A stretch of 64,000 nt of DNA from JAFGGG01 sp964638895. Lineage in GTDB: Bacteria > Spirochaetota > Spirochaetia > SZUA-6 > RPPD01. The DNA lies in the NCBI GenBank assembly GCA_964638895.1, contig CAZWYY010000010.1, forward strand, positions 7,919 through 71,918, written 5' to 3'. Numbering within the stretch: position 1 is the stretch's first letter; each line of letters begins with the position of its first letter. Under the pieces are notes generated by a model. The model did not search any database. It worked only from the letters and a program-made list of their open reading frames with translations, and was not told the DNA's origin. This document shows positions 27,321 through 35,284 of the stretch, piece by piece. The translations under genes and the position numbers were made by a program.

Positions 27321-28600
27321 TCGGCGGCTTCTAATCCGATTTTTTTCAAGGCCCGTACAAGGTCCTCGTCCCTTGTACAGACCAGGGAAATAAAGCGCAG
27401 GCTGCGCGTAAACCCGCTTACGATACGCTCGGAAAAGACACCTCCCACATCTTTGAAAGGGAAAAATGCGGCGGCCTCATCATCATAGATGGTGAGATCG
27501 ATCTCAAAGGAAATGGATTCGGGAATATCGATCACCACCTCCTCCTCCCGCACCTCGCGTCCGGCAAGCCTCCCCGCTTCGCGGGCAAGTTCCGCCTCAT
27601 ACCTCCGCCGGTAGTCCAAATTCTCAAGTTTGTTGTGAAAGGCATCCTCCGGGTCAAATGACACCCGCCATACCCGCTTATAAAGCCTTCTCTGCCCCGC
27701 GTCTTTGATCAGCGTAAACGGCCGAAAATCAATACCCTCTATCATACTAAAAAAAGCCTGGTCCGTAAGACCGTACAGGTTCTCCCTGCGCAGCACCCCT
27801 TCCTGCAAACCCAGCACAAGGGCCTTTTTTATCATGGCCGTGGCCGTACGCACCGCCTTGTGCCAGTATACGGTTTTATACATCAGGTATTTCGAAAACA
27901 GCACCGCCTCCACGGAGGTGACCCCCTTTGTGCTCAGGGCGATCTCCTCATCCCGGTAGGGAACAATCTCGCTTAAAAAGAAATCAACGTCCTGAATGCC
28001 GTACGGCACACCGCAGTAATACGCGTCCCTGTTCAGGTAATCTAGTTTATCGGGGTCCAGAACGCCGGAAAGCAGCCTTCTGAAAAAGGTGAGGTGTGCG
28101 CTGCCCGAAAATTCAAGCTCCGTGTCAACGATAGCCGCCGCCAGCCGCGGATCAACCCCAAGCCCGGTCCTGATGATGTCGGAGAGCGGTTTTTGCAAAA
28201 TCAGCCTGCCTGTGAGCGCCTCGTGCCTTTCCACCTCAAGGTTTTTCAGGGCGTGCGCCAGGGGATAATGCCCCAGGTCGTGCAGCAGGGCCGCACATAA
28301 AAAAGCCTTCACCTCCTCCAAAGCCAAGCCCGAAGAGTCGCCCGCTTTCCTGACCAGACTGTGGATCATGCGTTTGGCCAGGTGATAGGTGCCCAGGCTG
28401 TGGCTTAGCCGGGTATGAGTGGCCCCCGGGTATACAAGGTAGGCGGGACCAAGCTGCTTGATGTGGTTCAGCTCCTGGAAGGGCGGGGCCGAGGCAAGCT
28501 TGAGCAGGGCATTGGAAAGATAGATATGCTTCCAGACCGGATCGCGGATCGGATTGTTGTAATCCCTTTCTAAATGCTCTATTATTTCCCGCATGGGCAT
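27317..28600 (-). CDS. HD-domain phosphohydrolase (SAMHD1/YdhJ-like)
   Basis: 427 residues. The HD signature is complete: RLSHSLGTYHLA, then LLHDLGHYPLAHAL, and a distal LDPDKLDYLNRDAYYCG with the metal-binding Asp. This arrangement is that of the SAMHD1-like/dGTPase-related group acting on nucleotides; the natural substrate cannot be told. It is the second gene of the minus-strand operon that also has TerB-like, TtcA, phosphodiesterase, YbjN-like and ComFB genes. Confidence 0.88.
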   Translation of the reverse strand: MPMREIIEHLERDYNNPIRDPVWKHIYLSNALLKLASAPPFQELNHIKQLGPAYLVYPGATHTRLSHSLGTYHLAKRMIHSLVRKAGDSSGLALEEVKAFLCAALLHDLGHYPLAHALKNLEVERHEALTGRLILQKPLSDIIRTGLGVDPRLAAAIVDTELEFSGSAHLTFFRRLLSGVLDPDKLDYLNRDAYYCGVPYGIQDVDFFLSEIVPYRDEEIALSTKGVTSVEAVLFSKYLMYKTVYWHKAVRTATAMIKKALVLGLQEGVLRRENLYGLTDQAFFSMIEGIDFRPFTLIKDAGQRRLYKRVWRVSFDPEDAFHNKLENLDYRRRYEAELAREAGRLAGREVREEEVVIDIPESISFEIDLTIYDDEAAAFFPFKDVGGVFSERIVSGFTRSLRFISLVCTRDEDLVRALKKIGLEAAE

Positions 28601-28633
28601 GCCCTAAGCCGTTTATTGCCGCTTACGTCACCG

Positions 28634-28969
28634 TCAGGCCCACAAGGCCTTCAGCCTGTCCAGCAGCGTATCCTCATTTCGATGCACCAGGCCGTCCCCC
28701 AGGGCCAACCCTTCCAGAACCTCAAGGATGATATCCCGGCTGCCGCGCATGGTGATGGTTTTGGCCATGGCCCAAAAACCCTCGTCATCCTCTACCTGCT
28801 CATCGAACTCCTGCAGCTTCAGGTCGAAATCGGGAAAATCCTTACTCACGATGGTATTGAGGTCGCTGATCTCAGCCTCGTTGGAAAAGCCGTCGGCAAG
28901 CATCATGCTCTCTATACATCCGGCCAGAAACACCTTTTCGTGGTCGTTAAGTTTTTCAATCTCAGCCAT
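28634..28969 (-). CDS. Small TerB-like helical protein
   Basis: 111 residues, all-helical, acidic. The pattern VFLAGCIESMMLADGFSNEAE and a second LALGDGLVHRNED near the C-terminus resemble the two EF-like acidic helix pairs of TerB-family proteins, which bind metal. The family name is tentative. Good ribosome binding site (AGGAGAAG). It is the first gene of the operon, about 16 bases downstream of the predicted transcription start. Confidence 0.65.
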   Translation of the reverse strand: MAEIEKLNDHEKVFLAGCIESMMLADGFSNEAEISDLNTIVSKDFPDFDLKLQEFDEQVEDDEGFWAMAKTITMRGSRDIILEVLEGLALGDGLVHRNEDTLLDRLKALWA

Positions 28970-28992
28970 ATTTTTCTTCTCCTAAGACAGGC

Positions 28993-29021
28993 ATTATAAA
29001 GAGTGGCCTAAATTACATCAA
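28993..29021 (-). promoter_or_regulatory. Sigma-70 promoter of the TerB-like/HD/TtcA/ComFB operon
   Basis: Minus strand TTGATG, 17-base spacer, TATAAT (consensus -10), with the first gene starting about 16-20 bases after the expected transcription start. One of the best promoter matches in the window. Confidence 0.7.
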
Positions 29022-29057
29022 CCCCTAATCAGGTGCATTAATACCGCGGTACCCGGC

Positions 29058-31097
29058 TCAGGTTTCAAGCATGCGCAGGAATTCGGACTCGTCTACTATA
29101 GTGATCTTCAGGGCAAGGGCCTTTTGGTACTTGCTTCCCGGCGAGTCCCCCACAAGCAGATGGGTGGTCTGCCCGGACACGTTCTCGATAACCGTACCCC
29201 CGCGCTTGCGGATCTCGTTTTTGGCCTTGTCCCGCGGTTTGAAATGCGCAAAACTGCCGGTCACGCACCAGGTCTGTCCTGAGAACAACCCCTCCCGCGG
29301 TGCGGCCCGGGCCTCCTCTTTAAAGGACAGGCCACACCGTTTAAGGTGCTCGATGCGTTCCAGCATCTCCCGGCCGGAGAACTCCCTGATGATTATCTCC
29401 GCGACCTTGTCGCCTATACCGTGAATTGCGGTAAAGGGCGCCGGATCACCTGCCTGCGCCGCTCTGACCAGGGAGTCGATATCCGTAAAACCCGCGCCTA
29501 TGAGCAGCTCCACGACCTTTCTGCCCACCTCTGGCACGCCCAGTGACTGCAGTACCGTGTGAAAAGGCTGGCCCTTGCTTTTCTTTATGCCCTTCTGAAT
29601 AAGCTCAACCTTTTTCAGGGCGAACCCCGGGTACTTAAGCAGGGCCCGGGTATCGAAGGTATAGATGTCTTCGATCTCCTTTACTAGGCCATGGTCAAAC
29701 AGAAACTCGATGGTCTCCGCGCCGAGGTTCTCGATATCCATCTGTCCGCGGGAGGCAAAAAACTCTATCTGACCCAGTCGCCGGTCACGGCAGAGTGGGT
29801 TGGGACAAAAATGATGAGCACCCCTTTTTTCCAGCGGAGTGTTACAGATAGGACATGCCGCCGGCATCTTCCAGGTGGTGTTGCCCTTTTCGTTTTTTTC
29901 CAGAACGTTCTCAATGGCCGGGATTACGTCGCCCCGTTTGGAAACCGTTACCGTATCCCCGGGCGCCAGCTCCAGGATGTCTATGTACTCCTGGTTGTGC
30001 AGGGTCACATTGGAAATGGTGGAGCCGCCCACCTGTACCGGTTTGATCCTGGCCACGGGCGTAATGCGCCCCGTCCTTCCCACCTGGACGTCGATTGAGG
30101 TGACGCCGGTGACACCCTGCGGCGCCTCAAATTTATAGGCCAGGGCCCAGCGCGGGTGGTGGCCGGTGTACCCGAGCTGTTCCCTGATCCCGATTTGATC
30201 AATTTTTATCACGATCCCGTCGATCCCGTACGCGCGCTCCCGCCTCTGGTTTGTCTCCCGCATTAAAAATTCCTCCAGGGTGTCGTGCCCCGCGATGGTC
30301 CAGGTCGGGTGCCGTGTTTTCAGGTCTTCCAGGTAGTCCCCCATACCAAAAACACCGAAATTATTGTTTATCTTGAATCCGAGGTCGGCAAGCTCGTCTA
30401 TAATAAGCGTGTGTGCCGGTCTGGGCGAGGGAAAGTATCCCTCATACACAAAAATATCAAGAGGAATCCGGGCTACTTCAGCGCTTTTGGCGCGCCGGAG
30501 GCTGCCGGAAGCGAGGTTGCGTGGATTAGCGTAGGGAATCTCCAGATCCGCGTTTATCTTTTGAAACAGAGTTTTGGGCAGGAATATCTCACCCCGCACC
30601 GTGACGTTCTCCGGGCGCTTGAGTTTCAGCGGGACGCCGGGAATTGTTTTCACATTGGGGGTGATGTCATTGCCCACGAACCCATTGCCGCGGGTAAGCG
30701 CCCTCTGCAGGATACCGTTTTCATAATAAAGCACGATCGAGGCCCCGTCGATTTTTTCCTCACATACGAAACAAAGCTCCCTGCCCGCCGCGTTGTTGCA
30801 TTTATTAATCCAGTCGGCAACCTCGTGGAGTGTATAGGCCTTGTCCAAGCTTAACACGGGAATAGTATGCGCAACCTCCGGAAACTCCCGGCTGAGATCG
30901 GAACCCACCCTGTGTGTGGGCGAATCGGGTTCCACGAGGTCCGGGAACTCCCGCTCCAAGGACATCAGGCGGTTAAACAACAGGTCGTATTCCGCGTCGC
31001 TGACGCTGGGGCGTGAATGCACATAATATTCTTCCTGGTACCGGCGAAGCTTAAGGGTGAGATCGCTTATGTTCCGGCGGACTTCCTCTTTTGTCAC
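29058..31097 (-). CDS. ligA: NAD-dependent DNA ligase LigA
   Basis: 679 residues, normal length. The adenylation lysine motif EKIDGAS, the four-Cys zinc finger (CPICNTPL...CPNPLC), helix-hairpin-helix repeats (VPEVGRKV, IHGIGDKVA) and a C-terminal BRCT domain are all present. It seals nicks in replication and repair using NAD+. The start is a GTG overlapping the stop of the upstream DPBB-SPOR gene by 4 bases, so translation may be coupled. Confidence 0.98.
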   Translation of the reverse strand: MTKEEVRRNISDLTLKLRRYQEEYYVHSRPSVSDAEYDLLFNRLMSLEREFPDLVEPDSPTHRVGSDLSREFPEVAHTIPVLSLDKAYTLHEVADWINKCNNAAGRELCFVCEEKIDGASIVLYYENGILQRALTRGNGFVGNDITPNVKTIPGVPLKLKRPENVTVRGEIFLPKTLFQKINADLEIPYANPRNLASGSLRRAKSAEVARIPLDIFVYEGYFPSPRPAHTLIIDELADLGFKINNNFGVFGMGDYLEDLKTRHPTWTIAGHDTLEEFLMRETNQRRERAYGIDGIVIKIDQIGIREQLGYTGHHPRWALAYKFEAPQGVTGVTSIDVQVGRTGRITPVARIKPVQVGGSTISNVTLHNQEYIDILELAPGDTVTVSKRGDVIPAIENVLEKNEKGNTTWKMPAACPICNTPLEKRGAHHFCPNPLCRDRRLGQIEFFASRGQMDIENLGAETIEFLFDHGLVKEIEDIYTFDTRALLKYPGFALKKVELIQKGIKKSKGQPFHTVLQSLGVPEVGRKVVELLIGAGFTDIDSLVRAAQAGDPAPFTAIHGIGDKVAEIIIREFSGREMLERIEHLKRCGLSFKEEARAAPREGLFSGQTWCVTGSFAHFKPRDKAKNEIRKRGGTVIENVSGQTTHLLVGDSPGSKYQKALALKITIVDESEFLRMLET

Positions 31098-32575
31098 TTA
31101 TCCTTGATATATTTGAGGAAGGCGTCACTGTGACCTTTGGCCTTGAACCAGTAAAGCACAGCCCCGCTTTCATCCTTGTTCAGCGGCCCGATCAAAACCT
31201 TATACATCCTGGTGTTTCCCGCCTGCATGGCGACAACGTTCGTGGGATACGATGTATAAATTTTGGCCACCCTTTCGGCGATTTCCTGCTTCTGATACGC
31301 GCCTATCTGACAGTAGTATTTGTTCTTCAGCAGCACGGTACTGGTGGTTATCTCCACCTGCGGAGGGATCTCATGCGTGGTGGTCTGCTGCGTGGTCTGG
31401 GTAACTTTTTCTTTAGAAGGTGGACGCGGGTTTGTGGGTACAAGTGCAAGCTCGGTTTGTTCGGGTGTTTTCACCTTGTTGACGTCCTCAAGGGACGGCT
31501 TTTCTTTTTCCTCGACATTGGGAGAATTCAGCTCACCCAGGATTAACTCTTCCTTGCTTTTTTCCGTATTAGCCATCTCTTCCACACTCGGTTTTTCTTT
31601 CTGCTCAACCTCGGGCGTATTCAGGCTGCTGTATACAAGCTCCTCTTTTTCCGGCTTCACCCCGGCCATCTCGCTGACCGTGGCCTCTTCATGACCCGGG
31701 GGTGTGGCCGCAGGCAGGGTTGCCGTGACATTCTCCTTTTCAGGCGACGGCTTATTGATATCGGTTGTGGTGGCGGTCTCTTCCTTCAACGGAAGCTCGG
31801 CCTCGGCCAGTACGGTGTTCACCTGCTCCTTCTTCGGAGTGGGTTTGTTTATGGAGCTTGTGGTGGGTTTCTCGCCCTGGGCCACCTGGGCCTCCTTCAG
31901 TTCCACATTTTTATTGGAGAGACGCGTCTTTTCCTTCTCTGCCTGGGGCCTATCATAGACGCTTATGCTCTTGTCTTCGTGTGGCGTGGTGTACAGGTCT
32001 TTCTGCGGATTGCGGTCCGCAATCTGGTCTTTGGTTTTTACGGTTTCGGGCGGTATTTCCGTGGTTTGGTTGGTTTCGGGGTGTTCGTTGGTCGGCTGCG
32101 TATTCTCCGCTTGGGTGGTCTCATGATTCTCGGTTACGGTCTGGTTCTTTTCCACCTGGTATTCCTCCGGCGCCCCGGCCGCGGGATTAATATCCTCATC
32201 TGGATTATAAGGAAGATCTCCCGGAAGCCCGGCAATGTCTGTTCCATAACCGCCCAGAAGGGTTGTTTTCACCCTGATAACATCATTATAATTCATATTG
32301 AGTTTATCCGCGGCCTCGGTTGAGAGCAACAGGAACACATTAGAACCGTCGTCTATGCGCTTGACCACGGTAACGGTCACCGTCTTGCCGTTTTCAAGGT
32401 TCACCACCTCGATTTTTGTGTTTTTGGGAAATGAATCGGATGCCGCAAACAGGCCGGATGTTTCAAAACCGCCGCGGCGGATAACGGCCGCGTTACCCTG
32501 CCATACCTGCTGTGCGGCCACGACCTGAATAAAAAAACAAAACAATAAAATACCCAAGGCTAATGCTTTTTTCAT
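31094..32575 (-). CDS. RlpA-like DPBB and SPOR protein with 31-residue tandem repeats
   Basis: About 493 residues. The ATG at 32575 is preceded by AAGGAG at 9 bases; the longer reading starts inside that site. Signal peptide (about 1-22), then a double-psi beta-barrel-like domain (about 24-108), a long polar linker with about five consecutive 31-residue repeats, and a C-terminal SPOR domain (CQIGAYQKQEIAERV ... KVLIGPL), which in the family binds denuded peptidoglycan at the division septum. The layout resembles RlpA (lytic transglycosylase or septal factor), but key DPBB catalytic residues cannot be judged by eye. ligA follows directly. Confidence 0.82.
   Translation of the reverse strand: MKKALALGILLFCFFIQVVAAQQVWQGNAAVIRRGGFETSGLFAASDSFPKNTKIEVVNLENGKTVTVTVVKRIDDGSNVFLLLSTEAADKLNMNYNDVIRVKTTLLGGYGTDIAGLPGDLPYNPDEDINPAAGAPEEYQVEKNQTVTENHETTQAENTQPTNEHPETNQTTEIPPETVKTKDQIADRNPQKDLYTTPHEDKSISVYDRPQAEKEKTRLSNKNVELKEAQVAQGEKPTTSSINKPTPKKEQVNTVLAEAELPLKEETATTTDINKPSPEKENVTATLPAATPPGHEEATVSEMAGVKPEKEELVYSSLNTPEVEQKEKPSVEEMANTEKSKEELILGELNSPNVEEKEKPSLEDVNKVKTPEQTELALVPTNPRPPSKEKVTQTTQQTTTHEIPPQVEITTSTVLLKNKYYCQIGAYQKQEIAERVAKIYTSYPTNVVAMQAGNTRMYKVLIGPLNKDESGAVLYWFKAKGHSDAFLKYIKDK
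31388..31852 (-). repeat. Five tandem 93-base (31-codon) repeats
   Basis: Within the DPBB-SPOR gene. Successive units begin INKPTPKKEQV, INKPSPEKENV, AGVKPEKEELV, ANTEKSKEELI and NKVKTPEQTEL, each exactly 31 residues, rich in Lys, Glu, Pro and Thr. The first four share the P/S-EKEE-hydrophobic core; the last is diverged. Confidence 0.75.
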
Positions 32576-32751
32576 AACAGAGTTCTCCTTATTCATAAAA
32601 TCGGCGGGAATAATTCTTTAGCTTTAATATAATACCCCTTTTTTTTAATAATATATATAAAATATACTTCATGGGCAGGGTGAAATCTACTTTTTGGATG
32701 AAAAATACCTAAACGGCGGGCGGGCATCCTGAAGAAACGGTTTTTCAGCCT

Positions 32752-33303
32752 TTAATCCGAATAATCCGGCCATAACGGGGTCACCAGCGCCGCTATCATG
32801 CCTCCCAACTCAAACCCGAGTTTGTCCTTGGTTAGTTCGTTTTCATTTCCTTTATTGGAAATTTCTGCCTTTCCCGCATAGATGACGGCGCCCGTGCGCG
32901 CCAGGATCAGGTAAACCTGCGCCGTGCCCGAGATTCTCTCCCGATTCTCATCGATTTTTTGTGCGGCGGATTGTACGCCAACGGCCAGCACGTACCTGGC
33001 GCCTCCCTTGCGGGCAATGGCAATGGGTTTTTTAAAATTCTTCTCCTCAATGAACGTTCCTGCGCCCTTATCCTTTACGTCATCAAACACCACGTGTCCG
33101 GCTTCGAAAAGTACGTCGAATATGCCCTCCTTCACCTGGTCCAGGTAAATCCCGTTCTCGCCGTTACAGCACTCTTCAACATAGATATAGATGGTTTCCG
33201 CCGCTAGTATATGGGCACAAAAAGCAAAAATAATGATTACAGAAAGCTGTCTCATAATAAACTGTTTTGAATATCGGCCGCTTTTGCTGTCAGACTTATA
33301 CAT
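32752..33303 (-). CDS. Small exported protein of unknown function
   Basis: 183 residues. A hydrophobic stretch (MRQLSVIIIFAFCAHILAAE) is a signal peptide; the reading frame adds 16 polar residues before it. A start at 33255 gives a conventional signal peptide but has no clear ribosome binding site, while the longer start has GAAGAG nearby. The mature part has alternating strands and helices and no recognised domain. It is preceded by the divergent Wzz operon. Between it and the DPBB-SPOR gene lie about 175 AT-rich bases without a gene. Confidence 0.7.
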   Translation of the reverse strand: MYKSDSKSGRYSKQFIMRQLSVIIIFAFCAHILAAETIYIYVEECCNGENGIYLDQVKEGIFDVLFEAGHVVFDDVKDKGAGTFIEEKNFKKPIAIARKGGARYVLAVGVQSAAQKIDENRERISGTAQVYLILARTGAVIYAGKAEISNKGNENELTKDKLGFELGGMIAALVTPLWPDYSD

Positions 33304-33323
33304 AAAGATCTCTTCACATTCAC

Positions 33324-33352
33324 TTGATGCAGACCATAAAATTTGGTATTTT
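33324..33352 (+). promoter_or_regulatory. Sigma-70 type promoter for the Wzz/NusG-paralogue operon
   Basis: TTGATG, 17-base spacer, TATTTT; the expected start would give a leader of about 23 bases, with AAAGGA before the ATG at 33382. Little room remains for a leader hairpin, so any antitermination signal for this operon would have to lie elsewhere. Confidence 0.55.
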
Positions 33353-33381
33353 AATATCTAAAGCAACAACAAAGGACTCTT

Positions 33382-34644
33382 ATGACAGCAGACACCAAAA
33401 AAAAGGAAGACCGTATCTCCTTCCTCGATTTATTTGAAATACTCGCAAAACATATTAAACTTATTATATTTGCGACCTTGTCGGCCGCTGTCTTTATCTT
33501 ACTTATTAACATATCTTCCACAATAGCGCCGGTTGGTTCTTTTTTTAATTTTCTGCCCAATATATATAAACCGACAATGAGGGTACTGGTTGATTCGTCC
33601 GCCGGTTCATCAGCCGCCTCCTCTCTTTCCGCATCCGCCATCGGCTCGATGCTGGGTCTGGGCGGTACGCAGAAAAATTCCACGGTTCTCCTGTTGGAAA
33701 AAATCATGCAAGGCAACAAGATTAAAGACACCATTGCCGAAGAATTCGATCTGTATTCAAGGTATCGCATACCTCATGACGCTGAGCATAAAAAAGCCAT
33801 GAGGGAGACGATCGCAAAAAAATTACTAATGCAATATGATCTTACGGAAGCGATAGGAAATCCCACGGTTGTACTTACCCTGAGTTTTACGGATACGGAT
33901 GCCGCCTTCGCCACGCGTGTATTGAAGCGCAGCACAACATTACTGGACGACGAGTTTAAGAATATCAGCCTGGACAAAGTGCGCACTAAGAAGAAATACC
34001 TCGAAGATACAATCAGAATGATTCAAGAAGATTTCGGCAAAGCCCAGCAGGCATTGATTGATTTCCAGTCCCAGTACGGCGCTGATCTGAAATCACTGGC
34101 CCAGGAACAGACCAAATACATGGCTCAGCTTCAAGCGGAAATTTACAAGCAGGAGCTTTTAATTCGTTCGCTCTATCTCCCGGAAAATGATCCCCAGGTC
34201 ATCCAATTGAGGGACCAGATACGCCAGAAAAAACAGCTTATTAATGAGTTAAAAAGCGGTACGGGCTCTTTTTCAAAGGCGCCGGTGCCTTTAAGTGAAA
34301 TACCGGACCTGCAGCGCCAATACGCTCAACTGGAAATGGAGGCCAAAATCCAGAATGAGCTTTATACTATGATGCGCAAGGCGCTGGAACAGACCAAAAT
34401 CGAGGAGGCGGATACCATGCCCGTATTCCAACTGCTGGATGATTTCGAGATTCCGCAAGTAAAGGACGGCCCCCCACGTGCCATTGTATGTATTTTATTT
34501 ACCCTGGGAGGGTTCATAATCTCAATCTTTTTATCGTTTATATTGGAATACTTCAAACGCGTAAAAGAAAAACCCGATGAAAACGAGAAATGGCAACATA
34601 TCGTTAATTCATTGAAAATATTTAAGAGAAAAAGATCTCGATGA
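33382..34644 (+). CDS. Wzz-type polysaccharide chain-length regulator
   Basis: 420 residues. N-terminal transmembrane helix (about 27-48), a large periplasmic region with coiled-coil segments (about 195-300), a GNVR-like end (PVFQLLDDFEIPQ), and a C-terminal helix (about 370-390) with a basic tail. This is the polysaccharide co-polymerase layout without a tyrosine-kinase domain. It should set the length of a surface or O-antigen-like glycan. AAAGGA precedes the ATG, and the stop overlaps the NusG-like start (ATGA). No Wzy polymerase is identified next to it, but glycan genes lie at 47-64 kb. Confidence 0.88.
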   Translation: MTADTKKKEDRISFLDLFEILAKHIKLIIFATLSAAVFILLINISSTIAPVGSFFNFLPNIYKPTMRVLVDSSAGSSAASSLSASAIGSMLGLGGTQKNSTVLLLEKIMQGNKIKDTIAEEFDLYSRYRIPHDAEHKKAMRETIAKKLLMQYDLTEAIGNPTVVLTLSFTDTDAAFATRVLKRSTTLLDDEFKNISLDKVRTKKKYLEDTIRMIQEDFGKAQQALIDFQSQYGADLKSLAQEQTKYMAQLQAEIYKQELLIRSLYLPENDPQVIQLRDQIRQKKQLINELKSGTGSFSKAPVPLSEIPDLQRQYAQLEMEAKIQNELYTMMRKALEQTKIEEADTMPVFQLLDDFEIPQVKDGPPRAIVCILFTLGGFIISIFLSFILEYFKRVKEKPDENEKWQHIVNSLKIFKRKRSR

Positions 34645-35174
34645 CTTTTTTTGTTATACAGACCAGGTCTCAAAAAACAGCCCAGTATTTCGATGTCGCC
34701 AAAAAACAACTTGAACACAGCCCCGTCACTGTGCACTGGCCGCGGCGAAACCTGAAAATCCGTAAAAAAGGGAAGATACAGGAGACTCTTTGTCCCATCT
34801 TTCCGGGATACCTTTTTCTGGAAACAAACATGATCTCCCCCGACATTTATAATACCTGCAGGCGTATCCCCGGTTTTATTCGCTTTCTCAAAGACAATCG
34901 TCATATCACCCCGCTTTCGGGGAGGGACAAGGAGATTGTGGCCCACTTTCTTACCCTGGGCGAAGTTGTGGGCTACTCGGTCGCGACCTTCGACGAACAC
35001 CAGCGTGTGCGCATCATCTCCGGTCCGTTGCAGGGGTTGGAAGGTCATATCATCAAGGTAAGCAGGCGCAAGAAACGTATTAAACTGAAATTAGAGTTGT
35101 ATGAAGACTCTTTTTTTATTGATTTTGGCTTCGAATCGATCGAAAAGGTAACAGAAGAAGCAAAAAAAAGATGA
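34641..35174 (+). CDS. NusG paralogue (LoaP/RfaH/UpxY-type antiterminator)
   Basis: 177 residues: an N-terminal NGN domain (about 1-105, with FPGYLFLETNM) and a KOW domain (about 125-160, RVRIISGPLQGLEGHI). A specialised NusG paralogue sitting in a polysaccharide operon is the classic place for RfaH/LoaP/UpxY antiterminators, which are recruited by a DNA or RNA signal near the start of long operons. The housekeeping nusG would instead lie beside ribosomal genes. Overlaps by 4 bases both with Wzz and with the remnant that follows. Confidence 0.88.
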   Translation: MTFFVIQTRSQKTAQYFDVAKKQLEHSPVTVHWPRRNLKIRKKGKIQETLCPIFPGYLFLETNMISPDIYNTCRRIPGFIRFLKDNRHITPLSGRDKEIVAHFLTLGEVVGYSVATFDEHQRVRIISGPLQGLEGHIIKVSRRKKRIKLKLELYEDSFFIDFGFESIEKVTEEAKKR

Positions 35175-35284
35175 ACATCAAATTAAAAAGGCTCAAAGCG
35201 GAGGTTATTTTTCATGCCGCGGCCCTAAAACATGTACCGTTCACAACCATAGGCCTATTCACCGGCTTAAAGAGAAAAAAATGA
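35171..35284 (+). pseudogene. 37-codon remnant of a FlaA1/CapD-type sugar dehydratase
   Basis: A short reading frame (37 residues) carrying AEVIFHAAALKHVPF, the hallmark segment of membrane nucleoside-diphosphate-sugar dehydratases of the FlaA1/CapD/WbpM type. The rest of the about 600-residue enzyme is absent. It overlaps the NusG-paralogue stop and the aminotransferase start by ATGA on both sides, so it is read as an intact small open frame. Most likely a deletion fossil; a retained small protein is possible. Confidence 0.6.

Noticed and set aside
32576..32751. AT-rich gap as a possible promoter or terminator of the DPBB-SPOR and exported-protein genes
   Set aside because: Several -10-like boxes are present but none with a credible -35 at 16-18 bases, and the only hairpin (CTGAA/TTCAG) has a weak stem.
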